Source of the DNA: Caballeronia cordobensis
GTDB lineage: Bacteria; Pseudomonadota; Gammaproteobacteria; Burkholderiales; Burkholderiaceae
Reading direction: 5' to 3'
DNA length: 64,000 nucleotides
Assembly (NCBI RefSeq): GCF_001544575.2
Contig: NZ_FCNY02000014.1
Location: 62,001 to 126,000, forward strand
Both the position numbers and the translations under genes were made by a program. Under the pieces are notes generated by a model. The model worked only from the letters and a program-made list of their open reading frames with translations. It was not told the origin of the DNA and did no database searches. Below are positions 28,859-39,302 of this stretch, one piece after another. Every line of letters begins with the position of its first letter. Positions within the stretch are counted from its first letter, which is position 1.

Positions 28859-28923
28859 GTGCGACCAAATTAACGTGTCGTCGAACTGGCCAACATCCTG
28901 TCGGACGTACCGAATCTATAGCT

Positions 28924-30060
28924 ATGACTTCAGCGACGATCGAACGCATCGAAACCTGTCTCGTCGACCTGCCGACGATTCGCCCCCACAAGCTTTCCGT
29001 CGCCACCATGCACGGCCAGACGCTCATGCTGGTGAAGGTGTTCTGTAGCGATGGCATCACGGGAATTGGCGAAGCCACGACGATCGCCGGCATGGCGTAT
29101 GGTCCGGAGAGTCCAGAGTCGATGAAGCTCGTGACCGATGCGTATCTTGCACCCGCCAGCATCGGCCGTGATGCGACGCGCGTTCAGTTGCTCATGGCAC
29201 ATCTCGCCAAGCTTGTCAGGGTCAATCACTTCGCGAAAAGCGCGCTGGAAACCGCGTTGCTCGATGCGCATGGCAGGCGCCTCGGCGTACCGGTCAGCGA
29301 ACTTTTGGGCGGGCGGCACCGCGAGCGTCTGCCCGTGGCCTGGACGCTCGCATCGGGCGATACAGACAGGGACATTGCGGAAGCAGAGATGATGCTCGAG
29401 CGCCGTCGGCACAAGATCTTCAAGCTCAAGATCGGCGCGAAGGAAGTCAAAGCAGACATCAAGCACGTCGCCGACATCAAGCGCGCACTCGGCGATCGAG
29501 GGTCCGTGCGGGTGGACGTGAACATGGCCTGGAGTGAAACGCAGGCGGCATGGGCTATTCCCGCGCTTGTCGATGCAGGCTGCGATCTGGTCGAGCAACC
29601 CGTCGCATCCGCGGCAGCGCTGGCGCGCCTGATGCGCCGTTTTCCCGTCGGCTTGATGGCGGACGAAATCCTGCAAGGTCCCCAAAGCGCGTTCGAAATC
29701 GCGAAGCAGGAAGGCGCCGACGTCTTCGCGATCAAGATCGAACAAAGCGGGGGGCTCTTTGCAGCACAGCGTGTCGCCGCCATTGCCGACGCGGCGGGGA
29801 TCGAGCTTTACGGCGGGACCATGCTGGAAGGGGCGGTTAGCACAATGGCGTCGGCTCAGCTTTTTGCGAGCTTGCCCAACCTGCAATGGGGCACCGAGCT
29901 GTTCGGTCCGCTGCTCATTACGGAAGAAATCCTCACACAACCGCTGGATTACAGTGACTTTGGACTCACCGTGCCGAACGGCCCGGGCCTCGGCATCGAG
30001 TTGGACACAGACCGGATCAAACGCTTTACGCGTGACGGACTGGTCAAGGTCATCAAGTAG
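28924..30060 (+). CDS. catB: Muconate cycloisomerase
   Basis: This 378-residue enolase-superfamily enzyme turns cis,cis-muconate into muconolactone. The active-site residues are in place: Lys169 in FKLKIG, Asp198 in VDVNMAW, Glu224 in LVEQPV, Asp247 in MADEI and Lys271 in FAIKIEQSGG. This numbering is close to that of the classic muconate-lactonising enzyme. It is the first gene of catBCA, which processes catechol made by the indole-acetate operon. Confidence 0.95.
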   Translation: MTSATIERIETCLVDLPTIRPHKLSVATMHGQTLMLVKVFCSDGITGIGEATTIAGMAYGPESPESMKLVTDAYLAPASIGRDATRVQLLMAHLAKLVRVNHFAKSALETALLDAHGRRLGVPVSELLGGRHRERLPVAWTLASGDTDRDIAEAEMMLERRRHKIFKLKIGAKEVKADIKHVADIKRALGDRGSVRVDVNMAWSETQAAWAIPALVDAGCDLVEQPVASAAALARLMRRFPVGLMADEILQGPQSAFEIAKQEGADVFAIKIEQSGGLFAAQRVAAIADAAGIELYGGTMLEGAVSTMASAQLFASLPNLQWGTELFGPLLITEEILTQPLDYSDFGLTVPNGPGLGIELDTDRIKRFTRDGLVKVIK

Positions 30061-30084
30061 CCGAATTTCTGACGAGAAAACAAG

Positions 30085-30375
30085 ATGCTTTTCCACGTAC
30101 GCATGGATGTGAACCTTCCGCCGGATATGCCCGCGAATGCCACCGACGAAATCAAGGCACGTGAGAAAGCCTATTCGCAAGCCTTGCAGCGCAGCGGCAA
30201 GTGGCGGCATATCTGGCGGCTCGCAGGCGAGTACGCGAACTTCAGTATCTTCGACGTCGAAAGCAATGCTGAACTGCACGACATCCTCACTGCTTTGCCG
30301 TTGTTCCCGTACATGAGCATTTCGGTGACGCCGTTGTGCCGTCACCCGTCGTCGGTTCGCGAAGACGACGCGTGA
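30085..30375 (+). CDS. catC: Muconolactone delta-isomerase
   Basis: This 96-residue small barrel protein matches CatC in length and sequence (MLFHVRMDVNLPPDMP, LQRSGKWRHIWRLAGEYANF, FDVESNAELHDIL, LPLFPYMSISVTPLCRHP). It isomerises muconolactone to beta-ketoadipate enol-lactone. It lies 24 bp after catB. Confidence 0.96.
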   Translation: MLFHVRMDVNLPPDMPANATDEIKAREKAYSQALQRSGKWRHIWRLAGEYANFSIFDVESNAELHDILTALPLFPYMSISVTPLCRHPSSVREDDA

Positions 30376-30444
30376 CATCTAGCGTGGTGTCGCAAGAGAG
30401 CAGACGCTGCGCCATACCCCGCAATACCCTATGGAGACAACATC

Positions 30445-31380
30445 GTGAGCGTCAAAGTTTTTGAAGCGAAGGAAGTTCAGGACCTGCTTTCGGCCGCTGC
30501 CAATCTCGGCAGCGAAGACGGCAATGTACGGGCAAAACAGATCACGCATCGGCTGCTAAGCGATCTGTTCAAAGCCATCGACGATCTTGACATGACGCCC
30601 GATGAAATCTGGGCCGGCGTGAACTACTTCAACCGGCTCGGTCGCGATGGGGAAGCGGCATTGCTCGCCGCGGGTCTCGGTCTCGAGAAGTTTCTTGATA
30701 TTCGCATGGATGCAGAAGACCGTCGCGCGGACATTCACGGCGGCACGCCGCGCACCATTGAGGGTCCGTTGTATGTGGCAGGCGCGCCGCTGCGCGACGG
30801 CGTCGCGAAGATCGACATCAACTCAGACGAAGAGGCTGGGCCGCTTGTCATCCGCGGCACCGTCACTGGTCCCGACGGCAAGCCTGTCGCCGGTGCCGTC
30901 GTTGAATGCTGGCATGCCAATTCAAAGGGTTTCTACTCCCATTTCGATCCGACCGGCGCACAAAGCGACTTCAATTTGCGCGGTGCGGTGAAGACGGGAC
31001 AAGACGGTAAATACGAGTTCCGCACGCTGATGCCCGTGGGCTACGGGTGTCCGCCGCACGGTTCGACGCAGCAATTGCTGAACGTGCTCGCACGGCATGG
31101 CAATCGTCCGGCGCACGTGCATTTCTTCGTCACAAGCGATAACTTCCGTAAGCTGACCACACAGATCAACATCGAAGGCGATCCGCTGATCTGGGACGAC
31201 TTTGCGTACGCGACGCGAGAGGATCTCATTCCTCGCGTCGTCGAGAAGACTGGCGGCGCTGCGCTGGGTCTCAAGGCCGACGCATATAAGGAAATCGAAT
31301 TCGACATCGGGCTGACTCGATTCGTCGAAGGCAAAGACAATCAGCTCGTTAATCGTCAGCGTACGTCGGCGACGGCATAA
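30445..31380 (+). CDS. catA: Catechol 1,2-dioxygenase
   Basis: This 311-residue intradiol dioxygenase cleaves catechol to cis,cis-muconate. The non-haem iron ligands are visible: Tyr164 (GFYSHFD), Tyr200 (GYGCPP), His224 and His226 (RPAHVHFF). The N-terminal helical dimerisation domain with its lipid tunnel is present (1-100). It is the last gene of catBCA and uses the catechol made by IacCD. Genes for the later beta-ketoadipate steps are not in the window. Confidence 0.96.
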   Translation: MSVKVFEAKEVQDLLSAAANLGSEDGNVRAKQITHRLLSDLFKAIDDLDMTPDEIWAGVNYFNRLGRDGEAALLAAGLGLEKFLDIRMDAEDRRADIHGGTPRTIEGPLYVAGAPLRDGVAKIDINSDEEAGPLVIRGTVTGPDGKPVAGAVVECWHANSKGFYSHFDPTGAQSDFNLRGAVKTGQDGKYEFRTLMPVGYGCPPHGSTQQLLNVLARHGNRPAHVHFFVTSDNFRKLTTQINIEGDPLIWDDFAYATREDLIPRVVEKTGGAALGLKADAYKEIEFDIGLTRFVEGKDNQLVNRQRTSATA

Positions 31381-31406
31381 GTTCGCGAAGCGACGGCGTT
31401 CGCGTA

Positions 31407-31432
31407 GGGCGTTAGCGACGTCGCCAACGCCC
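31407..31432. terminator. Hairpin between catA and the convergent hydantoinase gene
   Basis: GGGCGTT (31407-31413) and AACGCCC (31426-31432) enclose the self-complementary GCGACGTCGC. No T run follows on either strand. It sits between convergent genes and is a plausible mRNA 3' end. Confidence 0.4.
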
Positions 31433-31526
31433 CAAGCCGCACCGGGACCGGGTTGCGGGCGGGCGGCCGGGCCGGCAGCTCGGGGCAATAAGCCCCTGGA
31501 TAGAAGCCGACTCAACCGCAGCGGCC

Positions 31527-34500
31527 TTAAAGCGGGAACGCCTGCGCCGAATTCCCAAAACCCCCACCCCCCGGCGTTTCCACCACGAACACATCTCCGG
31601 GTCCCATTTCGACACTCGCGATATGACCTAGAGCGACAATCTGACCATCCGCGCGCTCCACGCGATTGCTGCCGCGTTTTCCCGCCAGCCCGCCACGCGC
31701 GCCGAAAGGCGCATGAATGCGGTTATTCGACAGAATCGACGCCGTCATCGGTGCGAGAAAACGGATGCGCCGGATCGCGCCATTGCCGCCGCGCCAGCGT
31801 CCCGCGCCACCCGATTCCGCGTTGATCAGATGCGATTCGAGCCGCACCGGGTAGCGCCATTCGAGCACTTCGGGATCGGTGAGGCGCGAATTGGTCATGT
31901 GCGTCTGCACGGCGTCCGCGCCGCCGAAACCATCACCCGCGCCGCTGCCGCCCGCAATCGTCTCGTAGTACTGGTAGCGCGCGTCGCCGAACGTGAAGTT
32001 ATTCATCGTGCCCTGGCTCGATGCCACGATGCCGAGCGCGCCATACAGCGCATTCGTGATCACGGACGACGTCTCTACGTTGCCCGACACCACCGCCGCC
32101 GGATAAACGGGGTTCAGCATCGAGCGCTCCGGCACGATCACCGAAAGCGGCTTCAGGCAGCCGGCGTTGAGCGGAATATCGTCGCCGACGAGGGTGCGGA
32201 ACACATACAACACCGCCGCCATGCACACGGCCTTCGGCGCATTGAAGTTGTTCGGCAACTGCGCGGATGTGCCGGTGAAATCGACTGTGGCACTGCGCGT
32301 GGCGGCGTCGACGCGAATCGCCACGTTGATCACGGCGCCGTTATCGAGTTCGTAGCGATAGCTGCCGTCCTTCAGTGCGCCGATCACGCGGCGCACCGCT
32401 TCTTCCGCGTTGTCCTGCACGTGGCGCATGAACGCAAGTACCACGTCGCGGCCGACTTGCGCGACCATGCGGCGCAACTCGTCCACGCCTTTCTGATTCG
32501 CGGCCACCTGCGCGCGCAGATCGGCCATGTTCTGCGCGATATTTCGCGCGGGATAACGGCCCGATGCGAGCAAGGCGCGCGTTTCGGCGTCGCGCAACAC
32601 GCCCGCGGACACCAGCTGCCAGTTGTCGATCAGCACGCCTTCCTCGTCGATATGCGACGAAGAAGCCGGCATCGAACCCGGCGTAATCCCGCCGATATCC
32701 GCATGATGACCGCGCGAGCCGACGTAGAAGAGCGGCTCGGAAGAACCGTCGGCGAACACGGGCGTAATCACGGTCACGTCGGGCAAATGCGTGCCGCCGT
32801 GATACGGGTCGTTGAGCATGAACACGTCGCCGTCGCGCATCGTCCCCCGGTTGCGCTCGATCACCGTCTTGATGCTTTCGCCCATCGAGCCAAGGTGCAC
32901 GGGCATGTGTGGCGCATTCGCGATCAGGTTGCCCGCGTCGTCGAAGATCGCGCACGAGAAGTCGAGGCGCTCCTTGATGTTCACCGAATACGCCGTGTTT
33001 TGCAGACGCAAACCCATCTGCTCGGCAATCGACATGAACAGGTTGTTGAAGATTTCGAGGCGCACAGGGTCGGCGTCGGTGCCGATGGAGCGGCGCGTGG
33101 CGAGCGGTTGCACACGCGTCATCACCACGTTGCCCTGGGTGGTCAGCACCGCTTGCCAGCCCGGCTCCACCACGATCGTGCCGTTCTTTTCGGCGATGAT
33201 CGCGGGACCGTCGAGCGTATCGCCCGCACGCAACGTATCGCGCTGATAGAGCGAGGCGTCGTGCCATGCGCCGCCCGAATACATCCGCACGACAGTCTGC
33301 GCACGGAGTGCGTTGTTCGCGTCGCGAGGCGCAAGGTCGCCGCAATCGACGGGAGCATCGGAATGACCGATCGCTTCGACGGACGCAAGCTCGGCGATGA
33401 GCGGCGTATCGGCCATCAGAAAAGCGTAGCGTTGACGATAGGCCGCTTCGAACGCGGCGCGCATTTCGTCGACACTGCCTGCCGGCACGGAGAGCGGCGA
33501 ATCGGTTCCCTGATAGCGCAGATGCACGCGCCGCTCGGTCGTGATGAGCGCGGCATCGACGTTCTGTTCGAGCAGGGCACGCGTGGCGTCGCCGGCGAGC
33601 GCATCGAGTGCGGCTTCAATCGTGGCCAGCGAAGTTTCGTCAAGCTTGATTTCGAGGGCGCGTTCGCGCATGGCCGTCTGGTCCGCGAGACCCATGCCGT
33701 AGGCGGAGAGCACGCCCGCAAGCGGATGCGCGAACACGCTCGTCATGCCGAGCGCGTCGGCCACGCCGCATGCGTGCTGGCCGCCGGCGCCGCCGAACGT
33801 CGTCAACACGTATTGCGACACGTCGTGGCCGCGCTGCACGGAGATTTTCTTGATCGCGTTCGCCATGCTGCCGATCGCGATTTCCAGATATCCTTCAGCG
33901 AGGGCTTCGGGTGTGCGACGCTGGCCTGTCGCCGCGAAGATTTCATCGGCGAGTGCCTGGAAGCGTTTCACCACCACGTCGTGATCGAGCGGCTCGTTCG
34001 CATGCGGACCGAACACGCGCGGAAAATAGTCGGGCTGGATCTTGCCGAGCATCACGTTGCAGTCCGTGACGGCGAGCGGACCGCCGCGTCGGTACGCAGC
34101 CGGGCCGGGGTTCGCGCCGGCCGAATCGGGGCCGACACGCAGACGCGCGCCGTCGAAGCCGAGCACGGAACCGCCGCCGGCCGCCACCGTGTGAATGCTC
34201 ATCATCGGCGCACGCATGCGCACACCGGCTACCTGCGTTTCGAACACGCGCTCGAACTCGCCGTTGAAGTGCGAGACGTCCGTCGACGTGCCGCCCATGT
34301 CGAAGCCGATCACACGCTCGAAGCCCGCCGCCTGTGCCGCGCGGACCATGCCGACGATACCGCCCGCCGGTCCCGAGAGAATCGCGTCCTTGCCCTGGAA
34401 CACGTCTGCGCGCGTCAGTCCGCCACTGCTCTGCATGAATTGCAGATTCACGCCCGGCATTTCGTGCGCGACCTGATCGACGTAACGGCGCAGGATCGGC

Positions 34501-35177
34501 GACAGATACGCGTCGACCACCGTCGTATCGCCGCGCGAAACCATTTTCATCAGCGGCGACACTTCGTGCGAGACGGAGATTTGCGTGAAGCCGATGCGAC
34601 GTGCCAACGCCGCCAGTTCGCGTTCATGCGACGTATGGCGATAGCCGTGAATCAGCACAATGGCGAGCGCGCGGATGCCGCTGTCATAGACCTCGCGGAG
34701 CGCGCGTTCGGCCGCGGCGTGATCGAGCGGCGCGACGATGTCGCCTTGCGCACTCATGCGTTCGTCGATTTCCACCACGCGCTCGTAGAGCGCCTCGGGC
34801 AGCGCGATGTCGAGATCGAAAAGACGAGGACGGTTTTGATACGCGATCCGTAGCACGTCGCGAAAGCCGCGCGTCGTGACGAGCGCAACCGGTTCGCCTT
34901 TGCGTTCGAGCAGCGCGTTCGTCGCGACTGTCGTGCCCATTTTCACCATCTCGACGTCGTGCGGCGTGATGGCTTCGCCGTCGCGCAGTCCGAGCAGATG
35001 ACGAATCCCGGCGACCGCCGCATCGCGATACTGCTCGGGGTTCTCGGAGAGCAGCTTGTGCGTGGTGAGCGTGCCGTCCGGGCGGCGCGCGACGATGTCG
35101 GTAAAGGTGCCTCCGCGGTCAATCCAGAATTGCCAGCGGGACGGCGTGCAAACATCGGAGTGGTGATCTTGCTTCAT
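31527..35177 (-). CDS. Fused hydantoinase A/B (5-oxoprolinase family)
   Basis: This 1216-residue protein joins HyuA and HyuB. The N-terminal part (about 1-690) is HyuA, an ATP-binding actin-like fold with [30 protein letters not shown] and [14 protein letters not shown]. The C-terminal part (about 715-1216) is HyuB, with [38 protein letters not shown] and a C-terminal [17 protein letters not shown]. The fused length agrees with ATP-dependent 5-oxoprolinases, which open 5-oxoproline to glutamate; other fused members act on hydantoins or ketones. An adjacent DUF1445 gene favours a 5-oxoproline role. The start at 35177 fits the family. Confidence 0.9.
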   Translation of the reverse strand: MKQDHHSDVCTPSRWQFWIDRGGTFTDIVARRPDGTLTTHKLLSENPEQYRDAAVAGIRHLLGLRDGEAITPHDVEMVKMGTTVATNALLERKGEPVALVTTRGFRDVLRIAYQNRPRLFDLDIALPEALYERVVEIDERMSAQGDIVAPLDHAAAERALREVYDSGIRALAIVLIHGYRHTSHERELAALARRIGFTQISVSHEVSPLMKMVSRGDTTVVDAYLSPILRRYVDQVAHEMPGVNLQFMQSSGGLTRADVFQGKDAILSGPAGGIVGMVRAAQAAGFERVIGFDMGGTSTDVSHFNGEFERVFETQVAGVRMRAPMMSIHTVAAGGGSVLGFDGARLRVGPDSAGANPGPAAYRRGGPLAVTDCNVMLGKIQPDYFPRVFGPHANEPLDHDVVVKRFQALADEIFAATGQRRTPEALAEGYLEIAIGSMANAIKKISVQRGHDVSQYVLTTFGGAGGQHACGVADALGMTSVFAHPLAGVLSAYGMGLADQTAMRERALEIKLDETSLATIEAALDALAGDATRALLEQNVDAALITTERRVHLRYQGTDSPLSVPAGSVDEMRAAFEAAYRQRYAFLMADTPLIAELASVEAIGHSDAPVDCGDLAPRDANNALRAQTVVRMYSGGAWHDASLYQRDTLRAGDTLDGPAIIAEKNGTIVVEPGWQAVLTTQGNVVMTRVQPLATRRSIGTDADPVRLEIFNNLFMSIAEQMGLRLQNTAYSVNIKERLDFSCAIFDDAGNLIANAPHMPVHLGSMGESIKTVIERNRGTMRDGDVFMLNDPYHGGTHLPDVTVITPVFADGSSEPLFYVGSRGHHADIGGITPGSMPASSSHIDEEGVLIDNWQLVSAGVLRDAETRALLASGRYPARNIAQNMADLRAQVAANQKGVDELRRMVAQVGRDVVLAFMRHVQDNAEEAVRRVIGALKDGSYRYELDNGAVINVAIRVDAATRSATVDFTGTSAQLPNNFNAPKAVCMAAVLYVFRTLVGDDIPLNAGCLKPLSVIVPERSMLNPVYPAAVVSGNVETSSVITNALYGALGIVASSQGTMNNFTFGDARYQYYETIAGGSGAGDGFGGADAVQTHMTNSRLTDPEVLEWRYPVRLESHLINAESGGAGRWRGGNGAIRRIRFLAPMTASILSNNRIHAPFGARGGLAGKRGSNRVERADGQIVALGHIASVEMGPGDVFVVETPGGGGFGNSAQAFPL

Positions 35178-35227
35178 GGTGTCGAGAGGTGCGATTCGAA
35201 AGAGGTAACGGAGTAAGAGCGCGTTGT

Positions 35228-36535
35228 TCAGGCCGATTCGAGTTCGCGGCCACGCGTTTCCGGCAGCGTGAGCGCGGCGAGGATCAGCACGCCATACGCC
35301 GCCACCGCGAACATCCCGATGCTCGTGCCGAGGCCGTAGCGGCTCGACAGCGTGCCGATCAGCACGGGAAAGAGCGCGCCGATCGCGCGGCCGACGTTGT
35401 AGCAGAAGCCCTGGCCGGAGCCACGTACGCGGGTCGGAAAGAGTTCCGTGAGAAACGCGCCCATACCGGAGAAGATGCCCGACGCGAAGAAGCCGAGCGG
35501 AAAACCGAGCCACAGCATCGACGCATTCGTGAGCGGCAACGACGTGTACGCGAAGGCAATCGCCATCGAACCGAGCGCGAACAGAATGAAGTTCGGTTTG
35601 CGGCCGATGCGGTCAGTGAGCCAGGCGCTGCACAGATAGCCGACATACGAGCCCGCGATGATCATCGCCAGATAAGCGCCCGTACCCATCACCGTGAGAT
35701 GACGCTCGGTCTTGAGGAAGGTCGGCAGCCACGTCGTGATCGCGTAGTAGCCGCCTTGTGCGCCGGTGGTGAGGAGCGCGGCGCGCAGCGTTGTCGAAAG
35801 CAGGCGGGGCGCGAAGATTTCGGTGAAGCGCGGTTTGTCTTGTGCCTCCTGCTGCGCGACCTTCGCCTGTTCGAACACTTCAGGCTCTTTCACGTAGCGG
35901 CGGATGAAGACCACCAGCAGCGCCGGCACGAGACCGATCAGGAACAGCGCGCGCCATGCAAGCTCGGGCGCCATCACGGAGAACAGCACGGCATAGAGCA
36001 GGGCGGCCATGCCCCAGCCGAGCGCCCAGCCCGATTGCACGAGGCCGACCGCCTTGCCGCGATCGCGTGCGCGGATCACCTCGCCGATCAGCACGGCGCC
36101 CGCTGTCCATTCGCCGCCGAAGCCGAAGCCCATCAGCGTGCGCGCGGCGAGCAACTGGCCGTAGTTTTGAGCGAGTCCGCACAACGCGGTGAACACCGCG
36201 AACCACAGCACGGTGAGCTGCAACGTGCGCACGCGGCCGATGCGGTCGGACAGAATCCCTGCGATCCAGCCTCCGAGCGCGGACGAGAGCAGCGTCATCG
36301 TGCCGATGAAACCGGCGTCCGCGAGCGAAAGGCCCCACGTGGCGACGAGCGTCGGAATGACGAAGGACAGCATCTGCGTGTCCATGCCGTCGAGCATGTA
36401 GCCGACCTTGCAGCTCCAGAACGCGCGGCGTGCGCGCGGTCCCGCTTCGGCGTACCAGGAAAGCTGTGCGCCGTCTGCTGTCGCCTTCAGATCGGCGGCG
36501 TCGTCGACGTTTGCCGTGAGTGTCTTGCTGTCCAT
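35228..36535 (-). CDS. MFS transporter, aromatic acid/sugar acid symporter type
   Basis: This 435-residue protein has 12 membrane helices: [19 protein letters not shown] in helix 1, [13 protein letters not shown] after helix 2, [18 protein letters not shown] in helices 4-5, and [13 protein letters not shown] after helix 8. A CAGGAG ribosome binding site precedes the ATG. It lies between the hydantoinase fusion and the DUF1445 gene, all on the minus strand, so it should import their substrate, perhaps 5-oxoproline, D-glutamate or a hydantoin. The 130-bp gap to the DUF1445 gene shows no clear promoter. Confidence 0.87.
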   Translation of the reverse strand: MDSKTLTANVDDAADLKATADGAQLSWYAEAGPRARRAFWSCKVGYMLDGMDTQMLSFVIPTLVATWGLSLADAGFIGTMTLLSSALGGWIAGILSDRIGRVRTLQLTVLWFAVFTALCGLAQNYGQLLAARTLMGFGFGGEWTAGAVLIGEVIRARDRGKAVGLVQSGWALGWGMAALLYAVLFSVMAPELAWRALFLIGLVPALLVVFIRRYVKEPEVFEQAKVAQQEAQDKPRFTEIFAPRLLSTTLRAALLTTGAQGGYYAITTWLPTFLKTERHLTVMGTGAYLAMIIAGSYVGYLCSAWLTDRIGRKPNFILFALGSMAIAFAYTSLPLTNASMLWLGFPLGFFASGIFSGMGAFLTELFPTRVRGSGQGFCYNVGRAIGALFPVLIGTLSSRYGLGTSIGMFAVAAYGVLILAALTLPETRGRELESA

Positions 36536-36664
36536 CTGCTGCTCCTGTGGATAGACGCAAAGCGTGGGGATGCGTCATTCCCTCCGGACCGCGTGGCCGG
36601 ATCGCTTCGAATTGCTGTGAATGGAGCGCGGCGCCGTGTTATGCCGCGCGTGCTGCGCAAACGC

Positions 36665-37438
36665 TCAGAAGACGGCCAGCGATGCGTTGGTGATGTCGGT
36701 CATCAGCATGTGGCCCGGCGCGTGTGCGATGGCGATGGGCAGCTTCGCGCCCATGAGCGCGGTTTGCGGTGTCACGCCGCACGCCCAGTAGACCGGCAGC
36801 TCGCCCGGATGGATCGTCACCGCGTCGCCGAACTCGGGGCGCGCGAGATCGGCGATGCCGAGTTCCGCAGGATCGCCGATATGCACGGGCGCGCCGTGCA
36901 CGCCCGGAAAGCGGCTTGTGATCTGTATCGCGCGGATCGCGTCTGCGCCGCGCAGCGGACGCATCGACACGACGAGTTCGCCACCGAACACGCCCGCGCG
37001 CTGGTTCGGAATATCGGTGCGATACATCGGCACGTTGCGGCCTTCTTCGACGTGGCGCAGCCCGATGCCTTCCTTCGCGAGCATGTGCTCGAACGAGAAC
37101 GAGCAGCCGATGGCGAACACGACGAAATCGTCCTGCCAGAGCACTTCGATCGACTCGACGCGTTCGCTCAGTTCGCCGTGACGATAGACGTTATAGGCGG
37201 GCACGTCGGTGCGGATATCGACGTCGCGCCCAAGCACGGGCACGCGAAAATCGCCGGGCTCGCCCACGCCGAGCAGCGGACACGGCTTCGGATTCGCATG
37301 ACAGAAGCGCAGGAAATCGTGCGCGTGTGCGGCGGGCAGAATCGCCAGATTGGCTTGCGCGTAGTCGCCACAATGGCCGGCTGTGGGGCCGCGGAAGTCA
37401 CCGTGGCGGACAGCTTTGCGGAATTCAGATGGAGTCAT
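36665..37438 (-). CDS. DUF1445 family putative hydro-lyase (D-glutamate-cyclase-like)
   Basis: This 257-residue protein of the DUF1445 family has [19 protein letters not shown] near the N-terminus, [18 protein letters not shown], and a C-terminal [13 protein letters not shown] and [11 protein letters not shown]. These segments hold the most conserved Gly, Cys and His residues. The vertebrate homologue was identified as D-glutamate cyclase, which makes 5-oxo-D-proline. Beside a 5-oxoprolinase-type protein, such an activity would form a two-step D-glutamate to glutamate route. It is divergent from the LysR gene at 37642. Confidence 0.85.
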   Translation of the reverse strand: MTPSEFRKAVRHGDFRGPTAGHCGDYAQANLAILPAAHAHDFLRFCHANPKPCPLLGVGEPGDFRVPVLGRDVDIRTDVPAYNVYRHGELSERVESIEVLWQDDFVVFAIGCSFSFEHMLAKEGIGLRHVEEGRNVPMYRTDIPNQRAGVFGGELVVSMRPLRGADAIRAIQITSRFPGVHGAPVHIGDPAELGIADLARPEFGDAVTIHPGELPVYWACGVTPQTALMGAKLPIAIAHAPGHMLMTDITNASLAVF

Positions 37439-37641
37439 GGTATCGGCGTGCGGTGTGTATGAATTGCAGCGTTAGACGAAGCATAGAAAAGAAGAAAATC
37501 TGACGCCAACTAGTTTTATTTGTGCAGAGTGAATAGAATTTCTTAACAGAATCGCGGGTTTTCCCGAATCACGTTGAGGTTTTTGTAGCGTTTCCCTTCG
37601 TTGTTTTTGCCGCGCTTTTGCGTCGCTTTGTTTTCCAGCCT

Positions 37642-38574
37642 ATGAACACTCGCTTTCTCGAGACCTTCGTCACGCTTGCCAAGCTGCGCAGCTTCCGCAC
37701 CACGGCAACGGCGCTGCACGCCACGCCCGCCGCGATCTCGCAGCGTCTGAAGGCGCTCGAAGACGAATTGCAGACCACGCTCGTCGATCGCGAGAGCCGC
37801 GATTTCCGGCTCACGCCTAACGGCGAATATCTGCTGGGCTACGCGAAAGCCGTCGTGGAAGCAACGCGCCAGTTGCAGGCAGCGGCGTCGCACGAAGGCG
37901 CGATGCGCGGCAAGCTGCGGCTCGGCGTGATCGAAACAGTGGTGCATAGCTGGCTCGCCGATTACATGCGACGCCTTTCGGCCGACCTTCCGCAACTCGA
38001 AGTGGAGCTTGCGGTGGACGTGAGCGTGGTATTGCAGCGTCGCCTGATGGCCGGCGAGCTGGATCTGATCATTCGCGTGGAAGGCAGCGACGAGGAAACC
38101 GTGGTGTGCGATGCGCTCGCGAACTATCCGGTGCACTGGGTCGCGCGCGCGGGGCTGCTTCCGCTGTCGCGCAGCGGGCTCGCCAAGCGCGTGCTGCGCC
38201 ATCCGATCCTCACCTTCGGACGCGGCACGGCACCGCATCGCGCGCTGGAGGACATCGTCGGCAAGCTTGCGCTCGCGAACGGCGTGCCGCTCGCGGATAC
38301 GCGCATTACCGGATCGCCGTCGATCTCGGTGATTGTGCAACTGGTGCGCGATGGCTTCGGTGTGGCGGCGATCCCTCGTCTGTTCGTCGCAGATCTCATC
38401 GCGCGCGGAGAAGTGGTGGAGTTGCCGTTGCAGCCTTCGCCGCCGTCGATCGTGGTGTCGATGTCGCGCCGCGCGGATGCGCCGCTATTCGTGCACGGCG
38501 CGGCGAACGCGGCGCGTGCGGCATGTCATGAGTATTGTGAGTCGGGGGATCGGCGCCTGATTGAACGGTTGTAG
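37642..38574 (+). CDS. LysR-type transcriptional regulator
   Basis: This 310-residue protein starts with a LysR helix-turn-helix (FLETFVTLAKLRSFRTTATAL, then ATPAAISQRLKALE). The effector domain begins at about residue 90 (GKLRLGVIETVVHSWLADYM). It is divergent from the DUF1445 gene with a 203-bp AT-rich gap, the usual position of a LysR regulator that controls its neighbour. It most likely regulates the DUF1445/MFS/hydantoinase operon. An extra eight codons upstream are possible, but the ATG at 37642 fits the family. Confidence 0.9.
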   Translation: MNTRFLETFVTLAKLRSFRTTATALHATPAAISQRLKALEDELQTTLVDRESRDFRLTPNGEYLLGYAKAVVEATRQLQAAASHEGAMRGKLRLGVIETVVHSWLADYMRRLSADLPQLEVELAVDVSVVLQRRLMAGELDLIIRVEGSDEETVVCDALANYPVHWVARAGLLPLSRSGLAKRVLRHPILTFGRGTAPHRALEDIVGKLALANGVPLADTRITGSPSISVIVQLVRDGFGVAAIPRLFVADLIARGEVVELPLQPSPPSIVVSMSRRADAPLFVHGAANAARAACHEYCESGDRRLIERL

Positions 38575-38626
38575 AACGGGAGCCTCGCTGACGCTCGTTG
38601 GGTCTGTGCCTCACAGCAGAATACAC

Positions 38627-38656
38627 AAGAGCCGCTCTCCAGGAGAAGCGGCTCTT
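38627..38656. terminator. Bidirectional terminator-like hairpin
   Basis: AAGAGCCGCT (38627-38636) and AGCGGCTCTT (38647-38656) form a 10-bp stem with a 10-base loop, between the convergent LysR and hcp genes. A very similar stem occurs at 54665-54688. Confidence 0.6.
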
Positions 38657-38677
38657 CCATGCACCCAAACCCAACAA

Positions 38678-39166
38678 TCAAGACTTCGGCGCCAGCCAGG
38701 AATCTTCAGCTTCGATGCCGTCCGGGTCGAAAGTCCACGTGATCTTCTCGTACGTGAACGACACATCTTCCATATGCCCCATCTGGCGGTTCTCGGGATC
38801 GAGCGCATTGGGCGTCCACGACTTCATGTTCGTCAGAATCGCATTCGACAGCTGAACGGTGTAGTACTTCTCCTCAGTGCCCTTCGGCGAGATGCGATAA
38901 AACTCCAGCGTCACCACCTTCATCTGCTCGCCCGACGTCAATGCCTGATAAAGCTTCGGCGACGACTTGTCGATTTCCTTCGTCAGCGTCATCGGCAAAT
39001 GCACACGCTTGCCGGTGGGCAGCCCCGTTTGCGGGCTCTTCGGAATCTCGATGGTGTGATCCACAGCTTGCACGAGGATCTTTCCTTCGTGGCCCGTCAC
39101 CTTGATGGAGCCTTCGATCTTCCCTTGGTTCTGTCCTTCGAGCGTGAGGTAGCAAGGCATCGGCAT
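38678..39166 (-). CDS. Type VI secretion tube protein Hcp
   Basis: This 162-residue Hcp1-family protein forms hexameric rings that stack into the type VI secretion tube. Typical segments are MPCYLTLEGQNQGKIEGS, KRVHLPMTLTKEIDKSSPKL and FYRISPKGTEEKYYTVQLSN. No other type VI genes lie in the window, so this is an orphan hcp, perhaps used by a system encoded elsewhere or tied to a special effector. No effector or immunity gene is seen beside it. The gap upstream to the TetR gene is 136 bp. Confidence 0.92.
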   Translation of the reverse strand: MPMPCYLTLEGQNQGKIEGSIKVTGHEGKILVQAVDHTIEIPKSPQTGLPTGKRVHLPMTLTKEIDKSSPKLYQALTSGEQMKVVTLEFYRISPKGTEEKYYTVQLSNAILTNMKSWTPNALDPENRQMGHMEDVSFTYEKITWTFDPDGIEAEDSWLAPKS

Positions 39167-39302
39167 GATTGTTCTCCGGTTGTTTGGCGCCGTTCGTTCT
39201 GCGCATGGGATGAATTCTGTGCGCGCGCCGTTACGGCGGCGTTTCAGAAAATCCGGCCCAAATTACGGATGAAACATGGCTCTGCCTCACATCGCGGCAT
39301 GA

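Noticed and set aside
31713-34853. Open frame of more than 1000 codons antisense to the hydantoinase fusion
   Set aside because: It is a codon-bias shadow of the HyuA/HyuB gene with low-complexity composition and no ribosome binding site.
35189-37462. Open frame of about 750 codons antisense to the MFS and DUF1445 genes
   Set aside because: It spans two real genes and their gap and is rich in Arg, Glu and His. This is a typical shadow.
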